Assembly: GCA_016937995.1 (NCBI GenBank)
Contig: JAFGVM010000051.1
Coordinates: 1 to 44,315 of the forward strand
From: Candidatus Delongbacteria bacterium
GTDB taxonomy: Bacteria; UBA4055
DNA length: 44,315 nt
Direction of reading: 5' to 3'
How positions within the stretch are numbered: position 1 is the first letter of the stretch; each line of letters opens with the position of its first letter. The notes below the pieces were generated by a model. The model saw only the letters and a list, made by a program, of their open reading frames with translations, was not told the origin of the DNA and searched no databases. Positions 1-8,876 of this stretch are shown one piece after another. Both the position numbers and the translations under genes were made by a program.

Positions 1-158
1 TACTTACTTCGTCGAATGAGGAGAAAGACATAGTCAGTGCTTACGAACTCGGAGTTAACAGCTATATCGTGAAACCGATAGATTTTCTGAAATTCAGTAA
101 TTCGATCAAGGAAATCGGATATTACTGGCTGGTCTTAAATAAAACGGTTCAAAAATAA
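1..158 (+). CDS. Response regulator receiver domain, C-terminal part (cut by window start)
   Basis: This is the last 51 codons of a receiver-domain protein, read from base 3. The fragment begins L-T-S-S, which is the beta-4 Thr/Ser switch region, and continues to SYIVKPIDF, whose K-P is the conserved lysine-proline of beta-5. A final helix ([12 protein letters not shown]) and a short tail follow. The ending is like that of the single-domain receivers at 6857-7270 and 16926-17354, so this is probably another stand-alone Rcp1/CheY-like phosphate carrier, although an N-terminal extension cannot be excluded. It ends 12 bases before the REC-PAS kinase at 171 and is likely cotranscribed with it. 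The phospho-accepting aspartate lies outside the window. Confidence 0.8.
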   Translation, partial: LTSSNEEKDIVSAYELGVNSYIVKPIDFLKFSNSIKEIGYYWLVLNKTVQK

Positions 159-170
159 AAGGTAATTATT

Positions 171-2831
171 ATGGAAAAACTTAAGATACTTATTCTTGAG
201 GATAACGACAGCGATCTTGATCTTGTGCTTTATGAGCTTAAGAAACTTAAGGCAGAAAAAGATTTCATAATCTGTAAGAATAAGGAAGAGTTCATAAAAG
301 CTTTGAATGAACATGATCCGGATATTATACTTTCTGATTTCAACCTCCCTGACATTGACGGTGAGGAAGCACTTTTTATGTTAAGAGATAAAGACCGGAA
401 CATCCCTTTTATTTTAGTTTCTTCCATGATCGGAGAGGAAAAAGCTGTCGAACTGATGCGTAACGGGGCAAATGATTTCATCATGAAAGACAAGCTGAAG
501 AAGCTCGTTCCGACGATAGAAAGAGAACTTAAATCATATGAGAGTATAAAAAGATCTGAGATCGAACATAATGAAGTTATACAATCTCAAATAAGAATTT
601 CGATCCAGAAAGATTTTTATGAAAGCATTCTTGAGAATATAACCAACGGCGTCTGGGTAACCGATAAGTATGATAAAATAAAATATACAAATGAAGAAAT
701 GACGAGGATCGCGGGTGTTCCAAAAAACAAGATCGTCGGGAACTCGGTCATTGACGGATTCGAAGAAAAAACCATATCTGAGTTTAAAAATCGTTATCTC
801 AAAGTAAAGAATACCCTGTTCCCTTCGGAGTATGAAGTTCAAGTTGTTACACCTGACGGGAAGAACTCAATACAGAGAGGATGGTTGATCCCTTATGTAA
901 AAGATAATAAATTTGACGGAATGATTTGTACGGCCGAAGATGTGACCGAAAAAGTTAGTATTCAGAGGAAAATAATTGATAGCGAAGCAAAGTACAAGAG
1001 CCTAGCAGAAAATTCATTAGACAGAATAGAGAGATATGATTCAGAATGCAGGCATATTTACATAAATCAGGAGTCTTTGAGAATAACAGGTTTTAAGTTT
1101 GAAGATGTGATCGGTAAAACTCATAAAGAACTCGGTTATCCGGAAGAAACAGCAAAGGAATGGGACGAGTTTATAAAAAGTGTTTTTAAAAGTAAAAAAC
1201 CTGATAGTAAAATTCTTGAGATCCGTAATGAGGAAAAAACAACTTATTATGATTGGCGTTTGTATCCCGAGTTCGATAACAATAATTCTGTAAAAAGTAT
1301 TTTAAGTGTTTCAAGAGATATTACTGAATTACAACAAAAAGGGCTAGAATTAAAAGAGAGTGAGATCAAATTAAAGAAAGGTGAAAAAATTGCCAAATTC
1401 GGCTATTGGCAGATCGATCTTAATGATAATTCTGTTGAACTTTCTGAAGGAGCTAAATCCATATTTGAGCTTGAGGGTGTGTTTTATGATCTTCCGATGA
1501 TAAGAAAACTTCCTCTGGAACCATATCGTATAACAAACTCTATAGCTTTTAATGATCTTGTTAAGGATGGTATTCCGTATATCGTTGAGTATCAGGCTCG
1601 CGGCTTAAGATCTCAGCAACTTAAATACTTAAGATCTATTGCAGAAATTGATAAAGAAGGTAAAAAAGTCTTTGGCGTGGTCCACGATATAACAAATCAT
1701 AAAATTCTTGAACTTGACCTTATTGAAAGTCAGAGAAAATTTTACTCGTTGTACAACAATGCTCCTGATATGTATGCATCGGTAGATGCTGATTCTGGAA
1801 CAATAATAGAATGTAACGATACCTTGCTGAATAGAACGGGTTATAAAAGAGAAGAAGTTATTGGAATTAATATTTTCGATATTTATCATGAAGATTCTTT
1901 AATTGATGCAAAGAACACCAGAGAAGAATACTTAAAACTGGGCAGTATTAAAAATAAAAGGTTGATCCTAAAAAAGAAAAATGGTAATAAACTTCATGTA
2001 AATCTAAACATTGAATCGGTTAGAGATGAAAATAATAAGATAATTCATTCTTTATCTGCCTGGAGAGATATTACCGAGCAGAAAGAACATGAAGAACTGC
2101 TTTTAAAACAAAAACAGGACCTTGAAAGATCGAATAAGGAACTGGAAGAATTTGCCTATGTTGCATCTCATGACCTGCAGGAACCGTTAAGAATGATCTC
2201 AAGTTTTAATCAACTTCTCGCTGAAAATCATTCTTCTGATCTGAATGATGAAGCTAAGACCTATATGAGTTTTGCTGTTGAAGGCGCAAAGAGAATGCAG
2301 AATTTGATCCTTGGTCTTCTTGATTACTCAAGAGTTTCTACTCAGGGAAGTAGTATGAAAATCACAAAACTTGACACTGCCTTACATATTGCAAAATGCA
2401 ATCTTCAAATGCTGATCGATGACACCTGTGCTGAGATAGTTTCTGATAAACTTCCTGAAGTTATGGCTGATGAAACTCAAATGACCATCGTATTTCAGAA
2501 TTTAATTCAGAATGCTATAAAATTTAGAGATCCTGATAAAAAAATTAAAATTCAGATAAGTTCAAAATTTTTAGAGACTGAAGATAAATGGGAAATTACA
2601 GTAGAAGATAACGGAATTGGAATAAACAAAAAGCATCTTGATAAAATTTTTACGATCTTTCACAGATTACATAATCAGCAAACTTATCCTGGTACGGGTA
2701 TAGGTTTATCTATCTGCAAAAGGATCGTACAAAGACATTGCGGTACTATCAGAGCAGAATCCTATGGAATTGGTAAAGGAACCAAAATGATATTCACAAT
2801 TCCATCTGATTTTAGCAATGATCACATATAA
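171..2831 (+). CDS. REC-PAS(x4) hybrid sensor histidine kinase
   Basis: A soluble hybrid kinase of 886 residues with no signal peptide or membrane segment. Residues 4-122 are a receiver domain with acidic pair E10/D11, phospho-acceptor D56 (SDFNLPDIDG) and K106. About four PAS domains follow (roughly 143-265, 270-395, 400-510 and 515-640), several ending in the D-I-T-E type linker. HisKA carries the H-box VASHDLQEPL with H667. The HATPase has the N-box NLIQNAIKF, then DNGIGI and GTGIGLSICKRIV. Both transmitter and receiver are intact, so it should take a phosphate at D56 and autophosphorylate at H667. The start has AAGG eight bases upstream. The receiver and first PAS are closely related to those of the protein at 8877-11333, indicating domain shuffling between neighbours. 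The ligand is unknown. Confidence 0.93.
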   Translation: MEKLKILILEDNDSDLDLVLYELKKLKAEKDFIICKNKEEFIKALNEHDPDIILSDFNLPDIDGEEALFMLRDKDRNIPFILVSSMIGEEKAVELMRNGANDFIMKDKLKKLVPTIERELKSYESIKRSEIEHNEVIQSQIRISIQKDFYESILENITNGVWVTDKYDKIKYTNEEMTRIAGVPKNKIVGNSVIDGFEEKTISEFKNRYLKVKNTLFPSEYEVQVVTPDGKNSIQRGWLIPYVKDNKFDGMICTAEDVTEKVSIQRKIIDSEAKYKSLAENSLDRIERYDSECRHIYINQESLRITGFKFEDVIGKTHKELGYPEETAKEWDEFIKSVFKSKKPDSKILEIRNEEKTTYYDWRLYPEFDNNNSVKSILSVSRDITELQQKGLELKESEIKLKKGEKIAKFGYWQIDLNDNSVELSEGAKSIFELEGVFYDLPMIRKLPLEPYRITNSIAFNDLVKDGIPYIVEYQARGLRSQQLKYLRSIAEIDKEGKKVFGVVHDITNHKILELDLIESQRKFYSLYNNAPDMYASVDADSGTIIECNDTLLNRTGYKREEVIGINIFDIYHEDSLIDAKNTREEYLKLGSIKNKRLILKKKNGNKLHVNLNIESVRDENNKIIHSLSAWRDITEQKEHEELLLKQKQDLERSNKELEEFAYVASHDLQEPLRMISSFNQLLAENHSSDLNDEAKTYMSFAVEGAKRMQNLILGLLDYSRVSTQGSSMKITKLDTALHIAKCNLQMLIDDTCAEIVSDKLPEVMADETQMTIVFQNLIQNAIKFRDPDKKIKIQISSKFLETEDKWEITVEDNGIGINKKHLDKIFTIFHRLHNQQTYPGTGIGLSICKRIVQRHCGTIRAESYGIGKGTKMIFTIPSDFSNDHI

Positions 2832-2861
2832 CTTCTTAATTCACATGAAAAGGGACTGATC

Positions 2862-5800
2862 ATGAAAAATAATAAATTACCTGTAATAGCTGTTGGTGCA
2901 TCTGCAGGAGGTTTGGAAGCAATTGAACAGTTTTTGTCAAATATTCCAAATGATATTGAAGCTGCGATAGTAATTATCCAGCATCTTGATCCTAATCATG
3001 AAAGTAATATGCCCGGACTTATCTCGAAATATTCAGGGATAAAAACAAAGAAGATTAAATCCGGATTAACCCTAAAAAAGAGAACGATCTATACTATTCC
3101 GAATGATAAAGATGTCACCATTATGGGAGGACACTTTGTACTTCAGAACAGACCGACAAAAGCAGTACTTCACTTTCCTGTTGATAAATTCTTTATCTCT
3201 CTTAAGGAAGAATACGGTAGAAATGCGATTGGAGTAATTCTTTCCGGTGCAGGTAGTGATGGGGCTAAAGGTATAGCTGAAATAAATAAAGGTGGTGGTT
3301 TAACTCTCGCTCAGGATCCGTCAACAGCTGCTTATAATGGAATGCCTTCCAGTGCAATAGCCACCAGAATGATAGACTATGTACTTCCACCTGAGGAAAT
3401 GGCTGAAAAAATAATTACACATATTCAATGTACATTAAATGAAGGGTCGCTGATATCACCCGAAGACCCCAAAACACTCTTATTGATCCGTGATATATTG
3501 AACCTTGTCCGGCAACAGACAAGACATGACTTTTCCGAATATAAAAAAAGCACTATTTGCAGAAGAATAGAACGCAGGATGGTAGCTTTGCAATTATCTG
3601 ATCTTGATAAATATCTTGAAAAATTAAAAACAGACAAGGATGAAGTAGTAGTTTTATTCGATGAACTTCTTATTAATGTTACCAATTTTTTTAGAGATCC
3701 TTCTGTTTTTGAATATATTGATAATCACATACTCGAAAAAATTATCTCCTCATGCGAAGATAATAGAATAAGGGTATGGGTACCCGCATGTTCTACCGGA
3801 GAAGAGGCATATACCTGGGCTATTTTAATAAAACGGTACATCGAAAATAATCATTTGAGTGTTGAACTGACCGTATTCGCCACAGATATCGATCTTAAAG
3901 CTCTTGAAGTTGCAAGAGCAGGGAAATATTCTCTGAATATATCTGAAGATATTCCTGAAGACATTCTCGAACATTATTTTATTAAAAACGATAATACATA
4001 TGAAGTAAAGAAATACATCCGGGAAATGATAATTTTTGCAGAACAGAATGTTCTACAGGATCCTCCTTATTCAAAGCTGGACGTTGTCAGCTGCAGAAAT
4101 TTTTTGATCTATTTAGAGGATACTTTTCAACAGAAAGCAATATCTGTTTTTCATTATTCACTAAAAATGAACGGTTATTTACTTCTTGGTGATTCTGAAT
4201 CACTCGGCGGATCTGCAAAATATTTTAAGATAGATGATAAAAAATACAAGACTTTTAAGAAAATTGAAAGCAACCTTGCAGGTATAAGAATTTGGGATAT
4301 GACAAAATATCATACCACCAAAAAAAGTTTGTCCGGTGAGTTTAATCGTGAAATGCCATTAAAAGATATTGCTCAGAAAGCAATACTGGATAATTATTGT
4401 CCTGCAGGCATTATTATTAATCATAATGCCGAGATCCTTTATGTTCAGGGTCGGACGGGAAAATTCCTTGAACTTTCTACAGGCCGGGCAACAAATAATA
4501 TTATTAATACAGCAAGAGAAGGTTTAAGGATACCGTTAACCAATGCGATCCTGAAATCAAAGACCACAATGAAGGAAGTTAAACATAACAGGATCAGAGT
4601 CAAAACAAATGGAGATTTTGAACTGATAGATCTTTCTGTAATGCCATTAAAATCCGAGATCATTGATTCCGATCTCATCCTTGTTGTCTTTAAAGAATCT
4701 CAAATAACTGCTATAGGTTCAGAATCTGACAATAATGATCCATCCGAGGTGAAAAACATCAAACATCTCCAAAAAGAACTTGATGAAGCTAAAGAGTATC
4801 TGCAAAGCACAATTGAAGAACTGGAATCAACTAACGAAGAATTAAAATCGTCGAATGAAGAGGCTCAATCGACTAACGAGGAGCTGCAGAGTACTAATGA
4901 AGAACTTGAAACATCCAAAGAGGAATTACAGTCGGTAAATGAAGAACTTTTGACCACAAATTACGAACTGCAGAATAAAGTTAAGGAACTTACTGATGTT
5001 AATAACGATATCATCAATTTACTTTCAAGTACGAATATAGCTACAATTTTTCTTGACAGGCAACTTAGAATATTCAAATTCACTCCGTGTGCAAACCAGA
5101 TAATTGGCTTGCTGGATTCAGATATCGGAAGACTTATTACACATTTTGCACACAATCTTACATATAATGATCTCGAATCAGATTTGAAAGAAGTTTTAAG
5201 AACACTGATACCGAAAGAGATAGAAGTGACAACTTTGAACGGAAATTACTATTGGATGAGGATTCTTCCATACAGAACTATCGATGATAAAATAGAAGGT
5301 GTAGTCATAACATTTACTGATATTACAGTCATAAAACAACAGGAAGTTGAGCTGAATAATTACAGGAATCACCTTGAAGAAATAGTCAAGCAGAAAACAA
5401 TTGAAGTTATCGAAAAAGAAGATAAGTTCAGGGCATATATTCAGAACTCGCCAATAGCTATTTTTGTTGCAAATAAAATAGGGATTTATACTTATGTCAA
5501 TGAAGCAGGCATTAAACTTCTTGGTTACTCTCTTGATGAAATTACAACAAAATCCTTTAAGGATGTAAGTAAGAACAGAAATTTAAATATATTTAACAAA
5601 ATAAAGAAAGATGGTAGAGTAAATTCTATTGAGACTGAATGGAGAAAAAATGACGGATCGCTTGTTCCTGTATTATTTGATGCAGTAAAAGTTTCGAATG
5701 ATGAAATAATTGTATTTTGTAAGAATATAGCAAATATAAAAGAGGCAGAATCTAAACTTATATCCGAAAAAGAAAAAGTACAGCATTGTCTGGATATTGC

Positions 5801-6839
5801 AGGATTTATGTTCCTTGCATTAGATAAAGAAGGTAATATAACACTGGTAAATAAGAAGTTTTGTGAAATTACAGGCTATAGCGAAAATAAAGCGTTGGGT
5901 AAAAACTGGTTCGATAATTTCATTCCAAAAGATGATTTGAAAGAGGTAAACAGTGTCTTCAAAAAAATAATTTCCGGAAAAGATAAGAATCTTGAATTTT
6001 ATAAAAATACTATAGTAACTAAATCCGGTGAAGAAAAAATCATCTCATGGCATAATTCTTTGCTGAAAGATGAAAATGGAAAGATCATCGGAGTCCTTTG
6101 CTCAGGTGAAGATATTACCGAAAAAGAAAAAGTTGAGCAAAAATTAGAAAGATCCAATGCGGAACTTGAACAATTCTCTTATGCTGTTTCACACGACCTG
6201 AAGGAACCTTTAAGAATGATTTCAAGTTTTGCAAAATTACTTGAACAAAATTATGGCAATATGCTTGATGACACTGCAAAAACATACCTTAATTTTATTT
6301 CTGACGGTTCCGTAAAAATGCATAAAAAGATCCAGAATGTTCTTGAATACTCAAGACTCTCGAAGTTTGAAGAGAAACCTGTCAAAACAGATCTGAATAA
6401 TATGCTTCTTGAAGCATTAGATAATTTAAAAATTCTTATCGGTGAATCTAAGGCAGCAATAACAAACAAAGGACTTCCAAAGATCACGACTCATCCTCAC
6501 CAGATGGTCGAATTACTACAGAATTTAATATCGAATGCTATAAAATATAAAAGTGAAGATAAATTGTGCAAAATAACCATTGATTCAAAATATGACGATA
6601 AAAGTAAGGAATGGATAATCTCAGTAAAGGACAATGGTATCGGAATAGAAAAAAAGCATTTTAATGATATATTTGTTATATTCAACAAACTGAACAAAGA
6701 TAAGAAATATGAAAGTAACGGGATAGGATTAGCACTTTGCAAAAGAATTGTCGAATTAAATAAAGGAAATATCTGGGTTGAATCAAAAGGTATCGGGAAA
6801 GGTTCTACATTCAAATTCACTTTACCAAGGATAAACTAA
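2862..6839 (+). CDS. CheB-CheR-PAS-histidine kinase fusion
   Basis: A 1325-residue cytoplasmic fusion. Residues 6-190 are a CheB-type methylesterase domain with the triad S14 (GASAGG), H41 (QHLDPNH) and D133 (GAGSDG), and no receiver in front. Residues about 210-480 are a CheR-type methyltransferase (SAM motif ACSTGEEAY near 307, SCRNFLIYL near 410). A PAS-like segment, a long heptad coiled coil (about 628-710, repeating S-T-N-E-E-L) and three PAS domains precede HisKA (AVSHDLKEP, H1111) and HATPase (NLISNAIKY, DNGIGI, NGIGLALCKRIV). This CheB/CheR-PAS-kinase arrangement is a known family whose role is poorly defined. No methyl-accepting receptor or CheA/CheW is in the window, so classical chemotaxis is not implied. 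AGGG lies upstream of the start. The adjacent single-domain receiver at 6857 is the likely partner. Confidence 0.92.
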   Translation: MKNNKLPVIAVGASAGGLEAIEQFLSNIPNDIEAAIVIIQHLDPNHESNMPGLISKYSGIKTKKIKSGLTLKKRTIYTIPNDKDVTIMGGHFVLQNRPTKAVLHFPVDKFFISLKEEYGRNAIGVILSGAGSDGAKGIAEINKGGGLTLAQDPSTAAYNGMPSSAIATRMIDYVLPPEEMAEKIITHIQCTLNEGSLISPEDPKTLLLIRDILNLVRQQTRHDFSEYKKSTICRRIERRMVALQLSDLDKYLEKLKTDKDEVVVLFDELLINVTNFFRDPSVFEYIDNHILEKIISSCEDNRIRVWVPACSTGEEAYTWAILIKRYIENNHLSVELTVFATDIDLKALEVARAGKYSLNISEDIPEDILEHYFIKNDNTYEVKKYIREMIIFAEQNVLQDPPYSKLDVVSCRNFLIYLEDTFQQKAISVFHYSLKMNGYLLLGDSESLGGSAKYFKIDDKKYKTFKKIESNLAGIRIWDMTKYHTTKKSLSGEFNREMPLKDIAQKAILDNYCPAGIIINHNAEILYVQGRTGKFLELSTGRATNNIINTAREGLRIPLTNAILKSKTTMKEVKHNRIRVKTNGDFELIDLSVMPLKSEIIDSDLILVVFKESQITAIGSESDNNDPSEVKNIKHLQKELDEAKEYLQSTIEELESTNEELKSSNEEAQSTNEELQSTNEELETSKEELQSVNEELLTTNYELQNKVKELTDVNNDIINLLSSTNIATIFLDRQLRIFKFTPCANQIIGLLDSDIGRLITHFAHNLTYNDLESDLKEVLRTLIPKEIEVTTLNGNYYWMRILPYRTIDDKIEGVVITFTDITVIKQQEVELNNYRNHLEEIVKQKTIEVIEKEDKFRAYIQNSPIAIFVANKIGIYTYVNEAGIKLLGYSLDEITTKSFKDVSKNRNLNIFNKIKKDGRVNSIETEWRKNDGSLVPVLFDAVKVSNDEIIVFCKNIANIKEAESKLISEKEKVQHCLDIAGFMFLALDKEGNITLVNKKFCEITGYSENKALGKNWFDNFIPKDDLKEVNSVFKKIISGKDKNLEFYKNTIVTKSGEEKIISWHNSLLKDENGKIIGVLCSGEDITEKEKVEQKLERSNAELEQFSYAVSHDLKEPLRMISSFAKLLEQNYGNMLDDTAKTYLNFISDGSVKMHKKIQNVLEYSRLSKFEEKPVKTDLNNMLLEALDNLKILIGESKAAITNKGLPKITTHPHQMVELLQNLISNAIKYKSEDKLCKITIDSKYDDKSKEWIISVKDNGIGIEKKHFNDIFVIFNKLNKDKKYESNGIGLALCKRIVELNKGNIWVESKGIGKGSTFKFTLPRIN

Positions 6840-6856
6840 AAAATAATGGAAAATAA

Positions 6857-7270
6857 ATGATGAATAACAAAAAAACAGTAAATGTACTTCTGGTCGAGGA
6901 TAACGAAGGTGATGTTGTTCTTGCCAGAGAAGCCTTTAGAAGAGTTAGCTCTGATATAAATATAATTCACATTTATGATGGAGAAGATGTATTTGATTAC
7001 CTTAATTCCAAGATTATTACACTGCCTGATCTTATAATTCTTGATCTGAACTTACCGGGTGTGAGCGGTCTGGAGATCCTGCAATTTATTAAGACCACCG
7101 AAAAAATAAAAGATATTCCAGTAGTAGTTTTTACCACTTCAAATAATCTTAATGATATTTCTAAGTGTTCGGAACTTAAGGCAGAGAGCTATGTAATTAA
7201 ACCGATAGATCTTATGGAATACTTTGATGTAGTGTCAAAAATGAACAAATCATGGCTACAGAATAAATAA
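6857..7270 (+). CDS. Single-domain response regulator (Rcp1-like)
   Basis: A 137-residue protein that is only a receiver domain: acidic residues E14/D15 (LVEDNEGD), phospho-acceptor D63 (ILDLNLPG), switch FTTSN and K-P in SYVIKPIDL. The E-D-N-x-G-D signature is typical of the Rcp1 group, which are stand-alone receivers often encoded next to PAS or phytochrome-type hybrid kinases. It begins 17 bases after the CheB-CheR kinase and is probably cotranscribed as its phosphate acceptor. Two consecutive ATG codons (6857 and 6860) are equally possible starts. With no output domain it must act by protein contact or as a phosphate shuttle. Confidence 0.92.
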   Translation: MMNNKKTVNVLLVEDNEGDVVLAREAFRRVSSDINIIHIYDGEDVFDYLNSKIITLPDLIILDLNLPGVSGLEILQFIKTTEKIKDIPVVVFTTSNNLNDISKCSELKAESYVIKPIDLMEYFDVVSKMNKSWLQNK

Positions 7271-7304
7271 CGATCAAATATCAAATAAAACTCAGGGAAG
7301 TAAA

Positions 7305-8603
7305 ATGGTTAGAAAAACAATCTCAATAATTGTGATCGAAGACAATCTTGCCGACGCAGTTATTATAAAAGAAATGTTAAAAAATGATCAGAGATATTTA
7401 GTTGATCACTGTATCGACCTTGAGAGTGCCATTGAAAAAATTGAAGAGAACAATTATGATATAGCACTTGTTGATCTTGGACTACCTGGATGTGCAGGAA
7501 CTGATGCTCCAAATATGCTGATAAAAGCGAAACCGCATCTGCCAATAATAGTTCTTACCGGAAGTGATGACCCAAAGCTAATACAAACACTTATGAGTTG
7601 TGGAGTTCAGGATTATTTGATCAAAGGAATATTTGATAAAGAAATATTATCCCGTTCTATAAGATATTCTATTGAAAGGCAAAAAGTATTTCGGGAATTA
7701 TACATTCAGAAAGCTTTAGCAGAAAATATTATCGAAACTGCTCATGCGATCGTTCTACTGCTTGATCTGAGTGCTAATATTTTAAGTTCAAACAGGTTCT
7801 TTGGAGAAATTACCGGCTATCAGTATCCGGAGATAAAAGAAAAGAACTGGTTCGAATTATTTATTCACGGTGATAACAGAAGAAATACAGAAGATATTTT
7901 TGACAGGTGTTTGAATGAAGAAATTGAACAGGGATTTATAAACCATGTTAAGAAAAAAAACGGTGACCTTATTCCTATTGAATGGTATTATAGTGTTTTA
8001 AAAAATGAGAAGAACGATTTGATTGGAGTATTGAAAATAGGTCATGATATTACCGAAAGAAAAAGAACAGAGAATGAAATAAATAAGCTGTCTACTGCTG
8101 TAGATCAAAGCCCGTCTATAGTTGTTATGACAGATACTTCAGGAGATATTATTTATGCAAATCCAATATTTTCAAAGATAACCGGTTATAGTTTTGAAGA
8201 AGTAAAAGAGGAAAATCCGAGAATATTAAAATCCGGTGAAATGGAAGATGAATTTTACAATGAACTTTGGTCAACAGTATCTTCAGGGAATATTTGGTCA
8301 GGCGAAATGATCAACAAGAAAAAAGACGGTACTATCTATTGGGAAAAGGCTATTATCAGTCCTGTTTTTGATAACGATAAAAAGATCATAAATTATTTGA
8401 AAATTGCTGAAGATGTTACTGAGAAAAAGAGAATGGAGTATGAACTTGAGCAGCACCGTGAGCATTTAGAAGAGCTTGTGGAGCAAAGAACAAAAGAACT
8501 GAATGATAAAAATACTGAACTGGAAAGAATAAATAAACTTTTCTTTAACAGGGAACATCGAATAAAGGAATTAAAAGAACAGTTGAAAAAATATGAGAAA
8601 TAA
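7305..8603 (+). CDS. REC-PAS-PAS protein without kinase or DNA-binding output
   Basis: 432 residues. REC at 6-125 has E12/D13, D57 (LVDLGLPG), switch VLTGS and a K in DYLIKGIFD. Two PAS domains follow (about 140-260 and 265-385), the second with the SPSIVVMTD and NYLKIAEDVTEKKR signatures. The protein ends in a coiled coil of about 50 residues finishing with the basic-acidic motif NREHRIKELKEQLKKYEK. No HisKA, HATPase, GGDEF or HTH is present, so the output is probably mediated by the PAS/coiled coil. The second PAS and tail resemble those of the protein at 8877-11333. GGGAAG precedes the ATG, and the gene lies 34 bases after the single-domain receiver. A ~120-bp repeat follows. Confidence 0.9.
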   Translation: MVRKTISIIVIEDNLADAVIIKEMLKNDQRYLVDHCIDLESAIEKIEENNYDIALVDLGLPGCAGTDAPNMLIKAKPHLPIIVLTGSDDPKLIQTLMSCGVQDYLIKGIFDKEILSRSIRYSIERQKVFRELYIQKALAENIIETAHAIVLLLDLSANILSSNRFFGEITGYQYPEIKEKNWFELFIHGDNRRNTEDIFDRCLNEEIEQGFINHVKKKNGDLIPIEWYYSVLKNEKNDLIGVLKIGHDITERKRTENEINKLSTAVDQSPSIVVMTDTSGDIIYANPIFSKITGYSFEEVKEENPRILKSGEMEDEFYNELWSTVSSGNIWSGEMINKKKDGTIYWEKAIISPVFDNDKKIINYLKIAEDVTEKKRMEYELEQHREHLEELVEQRTKELNDKNTELERINKLFFNREHRIKELKEQLKKYEK

Positions 8604-8621
8604 TTGACAATGGCAAAAACC

Positions 8622-8763
8622 GTCATCCTGAACTTAAGCTCCGTCATACTGAATTTATTTCAGTATATATCTTGTAATCGTCATTGAGAGGATTTTATTT
8701 TAAATCCGCGGCAATCCTGTTTTTAACGCTAGGTTTTATCCCGTAACGGGCGAATGTTGATTC
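8622..8763. repeat. Intergenic ~120-bp repeat, copy A (REP-like)
   Basis: Bases 8643-8763 match 11348-11467 along their whole length with scattered differences and few indels. Shared blocks include the GTCAT-CTGAA start, a GAGGATTTTATTTTAAATCC palindrome, a CCGCGGCAATC block and CGTAACGGGCGAATG. A further GTCATCCTGAA half-unit lies at 8622-8632, and TACTGAATTTATTTCAGTA is an internal inverted repeat. The element is non-coding and lies just after the REC-PAS gene ending at 8603. The GTCAT-CTGAA / GTCATTG-GAGG wording resembles dispersed palindromic repeats seen in many bacterial genomes. Confidence 0.75.
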
Positions 8764-8876
8764 AACCCTGCGGAAAAACCTTACTTTGAAATGAATTCAG
8801 TATCTTAATTTTAATTTTGTGAAATGTGAGACGCAAAATGTCCATCGCTACTTAAAAACAACTTGGATAACAAATT

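Noticed and set aside
4795-4965. Tandem DNA repeats inside the CheB-CheR kinase gene
   Set aside because: They reflect the heptad coding for the S-T-N-E-E-L coiled coil normal in this family, with varied codons, not a DNA repeat element.
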